The translations under genes were made by a program, and so were the position numbers. Source: Hyphomicrobiales bacterium (GTDB lineage: Bacteria; Pseudomonadota; Alphaproteobacteria; Rhizobiales; Rhizobiaceae). Taken from it: a DNA stretch of 64,000 nucleotides. This document shows positions 9,701-16,914 of the stretch, piece by piece. The stretch lies in assembly GCA_900470285.1 (NCBI GenBank), contig UCAG01000007.1:62001-126000 (forward strand), in the 5' to 3' direction. Under the pieces are notes generated by a model. The model was not told the DNA's origin, made no database searches, and was given only the letters and a program-made list of their open reading frames with translations. The first letter of the stretch is position 1. Each line of letters opens with the position of its first letter.

Positions 9701-12282
9701 ACGGTGAAACCGCAAAACTGAAAGTCTCTCCGCGTTTTGCCGGTGAGTTGCTGGTCACTGTCGGTGCAGACAGCCTGCTGATGACCAAAACGGTTTCTGT
9801 TCCTGCTGAGGGTGCGGAAGTTGAAATTCCGGTCAGCGGCGAATGGGGTGCCGGTGCTTATATTACCGCAAGTCTCTATCGCCCCGGTGAAGCACAGGAA
9901 AGCCGTATGCCTGCCCGTGCCATCGGTATCCGCTGGCTGGCTGTTGATCCGGCAGAGCGCAAGCTTTCAGTGCGGATTGAAGCGCCGGAAAAAACCGAAC
10001 CGCGTCAGGCTCTGACGATTCCGGTTTCAATCGGTGGTTTGAAATCCGGCGATCAGGCCTATGTCATGATCTCGGCTGTGGATGTGGGCATTCTTAACCT
10101 GACCAATCACAAACCGGCCGATCCGGCTGGCTGGTATTTTGGTCAGCGTCAGCTCGGCCTTGAAATCCGTGATCTTTACGGGCGTCTGATTGACGGTTCA
10201 CTCGGCACGATGGGGCGTCTGCGTACCGGTGGTGACGGTGCACAAATGGCTGCGGAGGGCTCGCCGCCAACCGAAAAACTGGTGGCATTCTTTGCCGGTC
10301 CTGTTGAAGTCGGTGCTGATGGCAAAGCCAATGTCAGCTTTGATATTCCGCAGTTTAACGGTACTGCGCGGATCAGCACTGTAGCCTGGACAAAAACTGC
10401 GGTCGGCAATGCACAGTCGGATGTTATCATCCGTGATCCGGTCGTTATTACAGCCGCATTGCCTAAATTCATGGCACCGGATGATCAGGCGCAGTTGCGT
10501 CTTGATATTGCCAATACGGATGGTCCTGCCGGAAATTACACTGTGAGCGTGGCAAGTTCCGGTCTGGTCTCTGTTCCTCAGGAGCAGGCACCGGCATCAG
10601 TGACATTGGCACAGGGCGAAAAGAAATATCTGACACTGCCGCTGCAAGCGGAGCGTGCAGGGACTGAAGCACTGACAGTACAGCTGACTCATGAAAGCGG
10701 CTTGAGCATTTCGCAGGATCTGATCCTGCCGGTGCGTGCATCGTCTTTGCCGGAAACGACGCGTAAAGAAGTAACACTTGCTGCTGTTAACGGTTCTCTT
10801 ATTATCAATAAGGAGCTGCTTGCCGGTCAGCGGATGGATGGCGCTTCAGTCAGTATCAATATTTCTAATGCATCCGGCTTTGATATTCCGGGCTTGCTGA
10901 CATCGCTTGACCGCTATCCTTATGGCTGTACTGAACAGACAACCAGCCGTGCCTTGCCATTGCTCTATATGAGCGAATTGGCCAAACAGGCCGGTATGGC
11001 AATGCAGGACAGTGAAGCAGAATTGCGCGAGCGTATTCAGGAAGCTATTTATAAGGTTCTGAATAATCAGTCCTCTTCCGGCAGCTTCGGTCTCTGGTCA
11101 CCGGATAGCGGTGATCTGTGGCTCGATGCCTATGTGGCAGACTTCCTGACCCGTGCGCGCGAGCAGAAATTTGATGTGCCTCAGCAACCGATGATTTCGG
11201 CACTGGATAATCTGCAAAATGCGCTGTCTTATGATGTTTCGATCAAGGATAACGGCAATTCGATAGCCTATGCTTTCTATGTCTTGTCGCGTAACCGCCG
11301 TGCATCCATTGCAGATCTGCGTTACTACGCGGATACCCGTTTGGATGAGTTCGAAACGCCGCTGGCGCGCGCCCAACTCGGTGCAAGCCTTGCACTTTAT
11401 GGTGATGGTGCACGCTCGGAGAGAGCTTTTGCTTCGGCCTTCCGTCTTGCCAATAAGGGAAGCATCTCCTGGGCGCGTTCGGACTACGGTTCGAACCTGC
11501 GTGACGGCGCGGCCATTCTGGCTCTTGCTGCAGAAAGCCGTCCGGTACCGAGCATTGTACCGGAACTGGTAAAAATGGTAGGCGGTCTGAGTAATGAGAC
11601 ACGCTATACGAGTACGCAGGAACAGGCATGGCTGTTGCTGGCTGCCCGCGGTCTGAAGGACGAAGATGCCAATCTGACCTTGCTGCTTAATGGTGAGGCC
11701 CGTCAGGGGGCTTTGTCAGAGCGTCTGACAGGTGAACAGCTCGAAGCCGCACCGGTGACGGTGGGCAATACCGGTGACAGGCCGGTGACGGCTGTGATTA
11801 CAACTGTTGCTTCGCCGGAGGAAGCGCCGTCGGCAGGTGGTGACGGCTTCAGCATCGGGCGCAGCTATTACACTCTGGATGGTGAAGAGGTCAGTGTTTC
11901 TGAAGCAAAACAGAATGAACGCTATGTGGTTGTTCTGAAGGTGGCGGAATCGAATAACTGGGCTTCCCGTGTGCTGGTGACGGATTTGCTTCCGGCCGGA
12001 TTTGAAATTGATAATCCACGCGTTGTGAATAGTGCGGATCTGAGCAATTTCGGCTGGCTGGGTGATACGACCGTTGCCCATAGCGAATTCCGCAGTGACC
12101 GTTTTGTTGCGGCATTCAACAGCAGCGGCGGCAACGCCCGTGAATATACAGTTGCTTATATTGTGCGGGCAGTGACACCGGGAACCTATGCGCATCCGGC
12201 ACCATTTGTGGAAGATATGTATCGTCCGCAATATTTTGCCCGTGGTGCAGCCTCTATGATGCAGGTACAGCCTGCTAATTAA
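6781..12282 (+). CDS. Bacterial alpha-2-macroglobulin with N-terminal PAN/Apple domain
   Basis: A periplasmic protease-trapping protein of 1833 residues, one of the largest genes here. A signal peptide (MSMRTVFAGLILSAALSLSA, cleavage near AIA/AQ) lacks a lipobox cysteine, unlike the E. coli lipoprotein homologue. A four-cysteine PAN/Apple domain covers about residues 35-95 (DQCEDIC, QEC, KWC). Macroglobulin domains follow, including GIYRPGETVHAAALVRD. The thioester motif CTEQ is intact, its cysteine being residue 1383 (codon at 10927), so covalent capture of attacking proteases is expected. The ATG at 6781 has GGAGA six bases upstream; an open frame from 6745 lacks this. In many bacteria the partner gene is pbpC (penicillin-binding protein 1C), which is not adjacent here. 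Confidence 0.95.
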   Translation: MSMRTVFAGLILSAALSLSAQSSIAQTAQNGTRAIETTQNGDYPGFDLRTVKDVGLDQCEDICLKDQECRAFTYNVKAKWCFLKSDYNQLNAFEGAVAGKVLDAAAAEAELAAPAPITFVPASVLDEARTYRNQLNSGEKLSGDVSKLLRAAQRNYESGSVSSSVIDFASIVPVAKENSAVWMGLSRATLGSAQSNDANWQIKRAATSSAIIAYQLSRTVSDRAEALSNLAKALELRDNFRPAIDSYKASLALQNSAAVSAAYEDLRTRKGFRVVDHTVDSDSANPRICIQLSETLMKSGIDYASFVTVDDASPKGLEAKEKQICIEGLQHGKNYRIGVRSGLPAAIGEMIETPVALNVYIRDRAPTVRFNGDAFVLPSTMRRGIPVVSINVKTIDLEVYRVGERALTQSMDGISFFGQLDGYATSQIVSTLGEKVYTGKLDVESELNKEIVSSFPVDEALPKRKPGIYIMTAKAEGDRSEYWSSQATQWFLVSDTGLATFAGEDGLNVFARSLATAKPLSGVELQLLAANNEVLGTATTDSDGRATFTAGLMRGTAAMAPAILTARSKGNGDEEDYVFLDMKRAGFDLSDRGVTGRPAPGALDVYGWTERGIYRPGETVHAAALVRDGAAKAVENLPLTFSFLRPDGVEDRAIVSTSQAAGGHAVDLPLADNAMRGTWTLRILSDPKATPLSEKQFLVEDFVPDRTEFDLTSDVKEIRAGDEAVVKVDGRYLYGAPAAGLTLEGEVNIRPTRTWDLFPKYVFGLADEDQPEDTRITLDDLPELDEQGKAEIPVLLNDLPATTQRLNADIVVRMREGGGRAVERKLTLPVASDSAMIGIKPEFDSDNLPENSNAQFSVIVSDADGKRVTEEGMEWSLVKVERHYQWYRSGSSWNYEPVSYTKKVADGTVSVDEQTAGSIQVPVEWGRYRLEIATSDPDGPQSSIEFDAGWYVEARSTETPDGLEVALDKDIYKDGETAKLKVSPRFAGELLVTVGADSLLMTKTVSVPAEGAEVEIPVSGEWGAGAYITASLYRPGEAQESRMPARAIGIRWLAVDPAERKLSVRIEAPEKTEPRQALTIPVSIGGLKSGDQAYVMISAVDVGILNLTNHKPADPAGWYFGQRQLGLEIRDLYGRLIDGSLGTMGRLRTGGDGAQMAAEGSPPTEKLVAFFAGPVEVGADGKANVSFDIPQFNGTARISTVAWTKTAVGNAQSDVIIRDPVVITAALPKFMAPDDQAQLRLDIANTDGPAGNYTVSVASSGLVSVPQEQAPASVTLAQGEKKYLTLPLQAERAGTEALTVQLTHESGLSISQDLILPVRASSLPETTRKEVTLAAVNGSLIINKELLAGQRMDGASVSINISNASGFDIPGLLTSLDRYPYGCTEQTTSRALPLLYMSELAKQAGMAMQDSEAELRERIQEAIYKVLNNQSSSGSFGLWSPDSGDLWLDAYVADFLTRAREQKFDVPQQPMISALDNLQNALSYDVSIKDNGNSIAYAFYVLSRNRRASIADLRYYADTRLDEFETPLARAQLGASLALYGDGARSERAFASAFRLANKGSISWARSDYGSNLRDGAAILALAAESRPVPSIVPELVKMVGGLSNETRYTSTQEQAWLLLAARGLKDEDANLTLLLNGEARQGALSERLTGEQLEAAPVTVGNTGDRPVTAVITTVASPEEAPSAGGDGFSIGRSYYTLDGEEVSVSEAKQNERYVVVLKVAESNNWASRVLVTDLLPAGFEIDNPRVVNSADLSNFGWLGDTTVAHSEFRSDRFVAAFNSSGGNAREYTVAYIVRAVTPGTYAHPAPFVEDMYRPQYFARGAASMMQVQPAN

Positions 12283-12302
12283 GCAGCTTTGACAGAGCAA
12301 TG

Positions 12303-12345
12303 AAAAAGCCCCGCCTGATTGTTTCAGGCGGGGCTTTTTATTTTT
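12303..12345. terminator. Bidirectional Rho-independent terminator
   Basis: A 16 bp perfect stem with 5 nt loop (12303-12318 and 12324-12339), A-rich on the left and T-rich on the right. It ends the macroglobulin transcript rightward and overlaps the stop codon of the leftward aldehyde dehydrogenase gene, so it can serve both. Confidence 0.9.
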
Positions 12346-13747
12346 ATCGTGTCAGAAAACGGATGATGAAATCGGCAAAGCGACTATAGGGCGGATGCAG
12401 ATAATCAGTCGCCGCCGGATTGTATTTTCGCAGTACCGGCATGGCTTTGGAGAAAGTTCTGAAGCCTTCTTCGCCGTGATAATGCCCCATGCCGCTCATG
12501 CCTACGCCGCCGAATGGCAGATCTGCGCAGGCGAACTGATAGAGCGTGTCATTAATGCACACACTGCCTGCCACGACATGTGAGAGCGCATTTTCAATTG
12601 TGTCATTGCTGTTGCTGAAGCAGTAAAATGCCAGTGGCCGATCCCTGCTGGTGATGAAACTGATGGCCTCATCATAGGTGCGGTAAGTTTTAACCGGCAG
12701 TAAGGGGCCGAAAATTTCCTCCTGCATGATGGCACAGTTATCATCAGGATTGATAATCAGCATCGGCGGCAGGATATGGTATTCTCCGGCTCTCTGTGTG
12801 TCGCTCAATGTCAGGAGCGGGATGGTCTTATGGCCACGGATACTGGCATCATCCAGCAAATGAGTGAGGCGTTTATACTGGCCTTCATTGATAATGGCGG
12901 TGTAATCCGGTTGCCGGTCAAGCCCTGTATAGCGACGGGCGGTCTGGCTTTTGCATTCTGCAATAAAAGCTTCCAGCATGTTTTCCGGCAGCAGCACATA
13001 ATCCGGCGCGATGCAGGTTTGTCCGGCATTGAAGAGTTTGCCTGTCAGGATACGACTGACACTTTTAGCAAGATCAGCATCGGGCGCGATAAGGGCAGGG
13101 GATTTACCGCCGAGTTCCAGAGTAACAGGTGTGAGATTTCGGGCAGCTGCCGCCATAACTTTTTTGCCGACCGCGCCGGAGCCGGTGAAAAACAGATGGT
13201 CAAAAGGCAGGGCTGAAAATGCGGCTGCAATATCGGCACCGCCCTGTGCGATGCTGACACGATCAGACGGGAAAATTTCCTGCAAAAGACGGCTGAGATA
13301 GGCATTGGTATGCGGCGTATGTTCTGAAGGTTTAAGATAGACATGATTGCCGGCCGCAAGTGCAGAAACCAGTGGTGTCAGGGAGAGATTCACCGGATAG
13401 TTCCACGGGGACATGATGCCCACTACACCTAACGGCACAAAGCGGATTTCTGCCTTCGCCGGCCAGAACTGCCATCCGGCTTTGCGTCTTTGCGGTTTCA
13501 TCCATTTTCTGAGATGGCGCAGACAGAAGTCAATTTCTTTCAGCACAATCACGGCTTCTGCCATCATACTCTCATGGGTGGAGCGATGCCCGAAATCGCG
13601 CGATATCGCTTCGGCCATCTGCGGCAGGCTGGTTTTGAAGGCTGTACGTAACCGCAGCAAATCTTCACGGCGCTGCCGTTCATCAGGGCGATTCTGTAAC
13701 CATGATTTACGAAGAACCGCGAAATCTGCGTTCAGTTGTTCAGTCAT
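12344..13747 (-). CDS. Aldehyde dehydrogenase, coniferyl-aldehyde dehydrogenase type
   Basis: NAD(P)-dependent aldehyde dehydrogenase of 467 residues. Catalytic features are complete: SPWNYP (residues 113-118), the coenzyme loop TGSGAVG (188-194), the general base E211 in LELGGK and nucleophile C245 in NAGQTC. Length and the missing N-terminal tail fit the coniferyl aldehyde dehydrogenase (CalB) and class-3-like subgroup, which oxidises aromatic or medium-chain aldehydes; the C-terminus is hydrophobic (FADFIIRFL). Its ATG overlaps the stop of the upstream yhhN-like gene by eight bases. A role in detoxifying lipid-derived fatty aldehydes fits a lysoplasmalogenase-like partner, which releases aldehydes, but this is inference. 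Confidence 0.88.
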   Translation of the reverse strand: MTEQLNADFAVLRKSWLQNRPDERQRREDLLRLRTAFKTSLPQMAEAISRDFGHRSTHESMMAEAVIVLKEIDFCLRHLRKWMKPQRRKAGWQFWPAKAEIRFVPLGVVGIMSPWNYPVNLSLTPLVSALAAGNHVYLKPSEHTPHTNAYLSRLLQEIFPSDRVSIAQGGADIAAAFSALPFDHLFFTGSGAVGKKVMAAAARNLTPVTLELGGKSPALIAPDADLAKSVSRILTGKLFNAGQTCIAPDYVLLPENMLEAFIAECKSQTARRYTGLDRQPDYTAIINEGQYKRLTHLLDDASIRGHKTIPLLTLSDTQRAGEYHILPPMLIINPDDNCAIMQEEIFGPLLPVKTYRTYDEAISFITSRDRPLAFYCFSNSNDTIENALSHVVAGSVCINDTLYQFACADLPFGGVGMSGMGHYHGEEGFRTFSKAMPVLRKYNPAATDYLHPPYSRFADFIIRFLTR

Positions 13748-14456
13748 TTGTGACCCTTAAAACAGAACGGGCAAAACACCATTGTGCTGCGTAATAAGTG
13801 CCAAGTACCCAGAGCGGATTCAGCGGAATATCAAAACGAAAACGCCCGTAAGCCAGAATACTATCACTGATAACAAAGAAGATGCCGCCAAAAGCCGCAA
13901 TCTTGGCTGCCTGTTTTGTACTCCGGTCGGCGATTGTCATGTTGATGGCGCGGTTGAGCGCCAGTGCGGCCATCAGCGCCAGTGCTACAGCATAAATAAC
14001 GACCGGAATATGCATGCCATCGGGCAGGCTGTTCCACAGGCCGGAAATAATCAGCAGTGCAACGGCTGCAAAGCCGATAAAGACAGCGGGTTTGAAAGCA
14101 GCATGATCGGACAGTAATGCATAAATATAGGCGCAATGGGTGAGCAGAAAGCAGATAAGCCCCGCCATAAAGTAATCCTGCGGCAGCATGAGGAAGAAAT
14201 CACCGCCAATGGCAAAGGCCAGCCCGAGCGCAATAGCATTGCGATAATGGCGGGATGCAGGATGCTTAATCTGCAGGGTCAGAAACAGCAGGAAAGCCGT
14301 AGCCGTCGGCTTGGTCAGATAATGCAGCCAGCGCCATTCCGGACTGAGTGAACTGCCAAGCAATGCGCCCGCAATGGCTCCTGACGCGAGCAGAATATAG
14401 ATCACTGTCGCAGCATGATGATTATTGATTGTCTGTGATGTGTTCCCGACAGCCAT
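13740..14456 (-). CDS. YhhN-family membrane protein (lysoplasmalogenase-like)
   Basis: A 238-residue polytopic membrane protein of the YhhN/TMEM86 family, whose characterised members hydrolyse lysoplasmalogen to a fatty aldehyde and glycerophospho-alcohol. About eight membrane helices are visible, with family motifs YLTKPT, GGDFFLM and SDSILAYGRF that carry the conserved acidic residues. The ATG at 14456 is preceded by GGAGGGGG ten bases upstream; a start at 14483 would put this purine block inside the gene. It is the first gene of a two-gene operon with the aldehyde dehydrogenase and overlaps it. Confidence 0.82.
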   Translation of the reverse strand: MAVGNTSQTINNHHAATVIYILLASGAIAGALLGSSLSPEWRWLHYLTKPTATAFLLFLTLQIKHPASRHYRNAIALGLAFAIGGDFFLMLPQDYFMAGLICFLLTHCAYIYALLSDHAAFKPAVFIGFAAVALLIISGLWNSLPDGMHIPVVIYAVALALMAALALNRAINMTIADRSTKQAAKIAAFGGIFFVISDSILAYGRFRFDIPLNPLWVLGTYYAAQWCFARSVLRVTND

Positions 14457-14485
14457 GCGTTTGCTTCCCCCTCCAGTCAGCATAT

Positions 14486-14538
14486 TTAGAGCATAATTCC
14501 TTAACCCTGAATCAGTTGAAGGTAGAATTATGCTCTAA
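14486..14538. repeat. Inverted repeat with 14 bp arms (possible dispersed palindromic element)
   Basis: TTAGAGCATAATTC (14486-14499) is exactly repeated inverted as GAATTATGCTCTAA (14525-14538) with a 25 nt spacer. Palindromic elements with GAGCAT-type ends are common between genes in Rhizobiales. It lies immediately upstream of the yhhN-like gene. Without T-tract on either side it is not an ordinary terminator. Confidence 0.7.
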
Positions 14539-14562
14539 TTTTAAAGTGTCAGGGCGACCTTT

Positions 14563-14582
14563 GTGTGCCAGGTCTGGCACAC
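14563..14582. promoter_or_regulatory. Perfect 9 bp dyad, possible operator for the yhhN-aldehyde dehydrogenase operon
   Basis: GTGTGCCAG (14563-14571) and its exact complement CTGGCACAC (14574-14582) are separated by 2 bp. Size and compactness fit a dimeric repressor site. It lies about 110 bp upstream of the yhhN-like start and just past the 3' end of the TetR gene. The cognate regulator is unknown. Confidence 0.4.
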
Positions 14583-14701
14583 GGCGCTCTAATTGACCTG
14601 AACGTAAACTGCTTACCTGGCAGAGTAGCGCAAATCTGCGTTGCTGCAATCACAATTACAGTCATGGCATCGTGATGTTTAGAGGAGGTGGAGCGGAATT
14701 A

Positions 14702-15364
14702 TCAGGCCTCGGGCGTGTCCGATTGTGTACCATAGGCTGCGAAGAACATATTCACAGCGGATTCCACATTATAGCGGATTTGCTCTGCTGTCGGTGCCTC
14801 TTCCATATAAGCGAAAAGCCGCTGGCGATATATACCTGCAAGAAACAGTTCTGCCAGCTGATAGGCGGCATGCTGCACATCCGGTACGCGGATAATCTTT
14901 TGTTCAGCAAGCTTCTCAATATAGGTTTTGAGCACCATCAACCCGCGCCGCGGGCCGCGCTCATAGAAGCGCACACCCATTTCCGGTTTTCGCTCTGTAA
15001 CGCCGAGAATAGTGCGCTGGGCGCTGATAACCATATCCGATGTAACAAGTGTAACGAGCGCTACGCCATAGGCAATCAGGCTCTCTTTGCTGGACAGAGT
15101 ATCGCCGTTAATTGCACCGATCTGTGAAAATAAAACGCTGCGATGTTGCTCACAAAGCGTTTCAAACAATTCGTCTTTGCTCTCGAAATAAACATAGATT
15201 GTGCTTTTGGATACACCGGCTTCGCGGGTGATGTCATTCATACTCGCAGCATCAAACCCCATGCGCAGAAATACATTTTGCGCACCGTCCAGAATTTTCT
15301 GACGCTTTGCCGGATCTTGTCCGGCGCCGTGACGGCCATTCTGTCCCTGTTTGGTGTCTGTCAT
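14702..15364 (-). CDS. TetR/AcrR-family transcriptional regulator
   Basis: A 220-residue repressor with the TetR helix-turn-helix at about residues 19-65 (ILDGAQNVFLRMGFDAASMNDITREAGVSKSTIYVYF in part) and a C-terminal ligand-binding domain of the AefR-like type. It is transcribed away from the emrAB-type operon. The 269 bp between them carry two copies of TCGAACCGATC, one within a perfect palindrome, that flank a TTGACA element for this gene. The simplest model is an autorepressor that also represses the efflux pump and releases DNA on binding a toxic compound. Confidence 0.92.
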   Translation of the reverse strand: MTDTKQGQNGRHGAGQDPAKRQKILDGAQNVFLRMGFDAASMNDITREAGVSKSTIYVYFESKDELFETLCEQHRSVLFSQIGAINGDTLSSKESLIAYGVALVTLVTSDMVISAQRTILGVTERKPEMGVRFYERGPRRGLMVLKTYIEKLAEQKIIRVPDVQHAAYQLAELFLAGIYRQRLFAYMEEAPTAEQIRYNVESAVNMFFAAYGTQSDTPEA

Positions 15365-15408
15365 ATCAGTGTGTTTCCGCTTATGTGCCGACGATAAAAA
15401 TCATCAAT

Positions 15409-15426
15409 TCGAACCGATCAGTGCGA
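15409..15426. promoter_or_regulatory. TetR operator-like site 1
   Basis: TCGAACCGATC at 15409-15419 begins an imperfect 18 bp palindrome (14 of 18 positions symmetric). It lies near the predicted transcription start of the tetR gene. It shares 11 bases with site 2, 57 bp away. Confidence 0.5.
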
Positions 15427-15434
15427 TTTCAATT

Positions 15435-15463
15435 GATATGCCGTCTCTCTTGCTTTATGTCAA
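15435..15463 (-). promoter_or_regulatory. Predicted promoter of the tetR gene
   Basis: On the minus strand a perfect TTGACA (15463-15458) is followed after 17 bp by CATATC (15440-15435), a weak -10. Both operator-like palindromes flank it, which fits autoregulation. Confidence 0.45.
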
Positions 15464-15465
15464 CA

Positions 15466-15483
15466 TCGAACCGATCGGTTTGA
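15466..15483. promoter_or_regulatory. TetR operator-like site 2 with perfect core palindrome
   Basis: AACCGATCGGTT (15469-15480) is a perfect 12 bp palindrome, within an 18 bp element symmetric at 16 positions. It abuts the predicted -35 of tetR and lies 150 bp upstream of the efflux operon. This is the best candidate for the repressor's main site. Confidence 0.6.
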
Positions 15484-15633
15484 AGGGTTGTGTGACTCCT
15501 GCAAGGAAGACAAAAGCAGACATCACTCTTAGTCCGGTTTCGGTTCTTTTTAGAAATTCTCCTTACCGGAATAATCAATTCAGTAAAGTTTATTGGCAGT
15601 ACGGCCTGTTTTACTCAGAAAGTTGCCCCCGCT

Positions 15634-16902
15634 ATGTCCGCTCTCAAGCCCGTTGCGAAACCAGTTCAGTCGAATCATTCCTCGTCCGATCAGGACAATA
15701 CCCAGAGTGTTGCTCCGGTTGATTTCAAGCGAGCGGCGCAGAATGATGACAACAGAATGCCGGATGATCCGCTGCGCGCCGAGCATTCCCAGCCTTTCAG
15801 CGAACAGACGACAGCATCGGAAACGCCAAAGCCTGCATCGGGCAAGCCGTCACGCAAGCGTAAAATCCTGGGTGTTTTGCTGATTGCAGCTTTGGCCGGA
15901 GGTGCATGGTACGGCTATGACTGGTGGACGACAGGACGCTTTATGGTCTCGACCGATGATGCCTATATTCACGGGGATATCATGGCGATGTCGCCGAAAG
16001 TGACCGGCTATATTGATGATGTGCTGGTCAGTGCTAATAGCCATGTTAAAGTCGGTGATGCTATTTTCCAGCTCGATCAGGGTGATTACCAGATTGCGTT
16101 GAATGAGAAAATCGCGGCATTGGCCAGCCAGCAGAAAACGTTGGCACGGATTGAGGCGCAGACCGTTGCGGCAGAAGCCAGCCTCACACAGGCACGCGCC
16201 TCTCAGCAATCTTCCGCTGCCGGTCTGACCAATGCACAGGCAACCATGGAGCGGATCACCAAGCTGCATGATACGCGTTTTGTCTCGCAGTCGGAGCTTG
16301 ATCGTGCAACCACGGCTCTGGCGCAGGCACAGGCGGCGGATGCCAATGCACAGGCGCAGATTGCAGCGGCTCAGGCTAATATCGGTGTTTTGAAAGCACA
16401 ATATCAGGAAGCCGAAAGCCAGACCCGCAGTCTTGAGCTGGCGCGGGACAAGGCTCAGCGCGACTTGTCATTTACAACATTGCGCGCGCCTTTTGATGGT
16501 GTTGTTGGCAATCTGACCGGTAAAAAAGGTGATCTGGTCAGTGCAGGGCAGCGTATTGCCGCGCTGGTGCCGGTCAATGCGCTCTATATTGACGCGAATT
16601 TTAAAGAAACCCAGCTGAAAAATCTGCATGGCGGCGAGACGGTGCATTTCACCGTTGATGCACTGGGCGGAGAGACATTTGAAGGCAAAGTCGCATCGCT
16701 GTCACCGGCTTCCGGCTCTGTGTTCTCCCTGCTGCCGCCGGAAAATGCCACAGGCAATTTCACCAAGGTTGTGCAGCGTGTTCCGGTACGTATTGCCATC
16801 CCTGAAGCGGCTCTGGCGACAGGTAAGTTACGCGCAGGTCTGAGTGTTGTTGTGGATGTGGATACCCGCACAGCACCGCAAAACACTCCGGCTGCACAAT
16901 AA
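15634..16902 (+). CDS. EmrA-like periplasmic adaptor of an MFS efflux pump
   Basis: HlyD-family membrane fusion protein of 422 residues. A charged, disordered N-terminus of about 70 residues precedes a single membrane helix (about 73-92), then the lipoyl half STDDAYIHGDIMAMSPKV, a coiled-coil hairpin rich in Ala and Gln (about 150-270), the second lipoyl half (APFDGVVGN) and the beta-barrel. It should link the inner-membrane exporter encoded 12 bp downstream to an outer-membrane channel. The first ATG after the divergent control region was chosen; its Shine-Dalgarno (AGAAAG) is weak and the long N-terminal tail leaves a later start (MPDDPL) possible. Confidence 0.92.
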   Translation: MSALKPVAKPVQSNHSSSDQDNTQSVAPVDFKRAAQNDDNRMPDDPLRAEHSQPFSEQTTASETPKPASGKPSRKRKILGVLLIAALAGGAWYGYDWWTTGRFMVSTDDAYIHGDIMAMSPKVTGYIDDVLVSANSHVKVGDAIFQLDQGDYQIALNEKIAALASQQKTLARIEAQTVAAEASLTQARASQQSSAAGLTNAQATMERITKLHDTRFVSQSELDRATTALAQAQAADANAQAQIAAAQANIGVLKAQYQEAESQTRSLELARDKAQRDLSFTTLRAPFDGVVGNLTGKKGDLVSAGQRIAALVPVNALYIDANFKETQLKNLHGGETVHFTVDALGGETFEGKVASLSPASGSVFSLLPPENATGNFTKVVQRVPVRIAIPEAALATGKLRAGLSVVVDVDTRTAPQNTPAAQ

Positions 16903-16914
16903 AAGTATTCAGCC

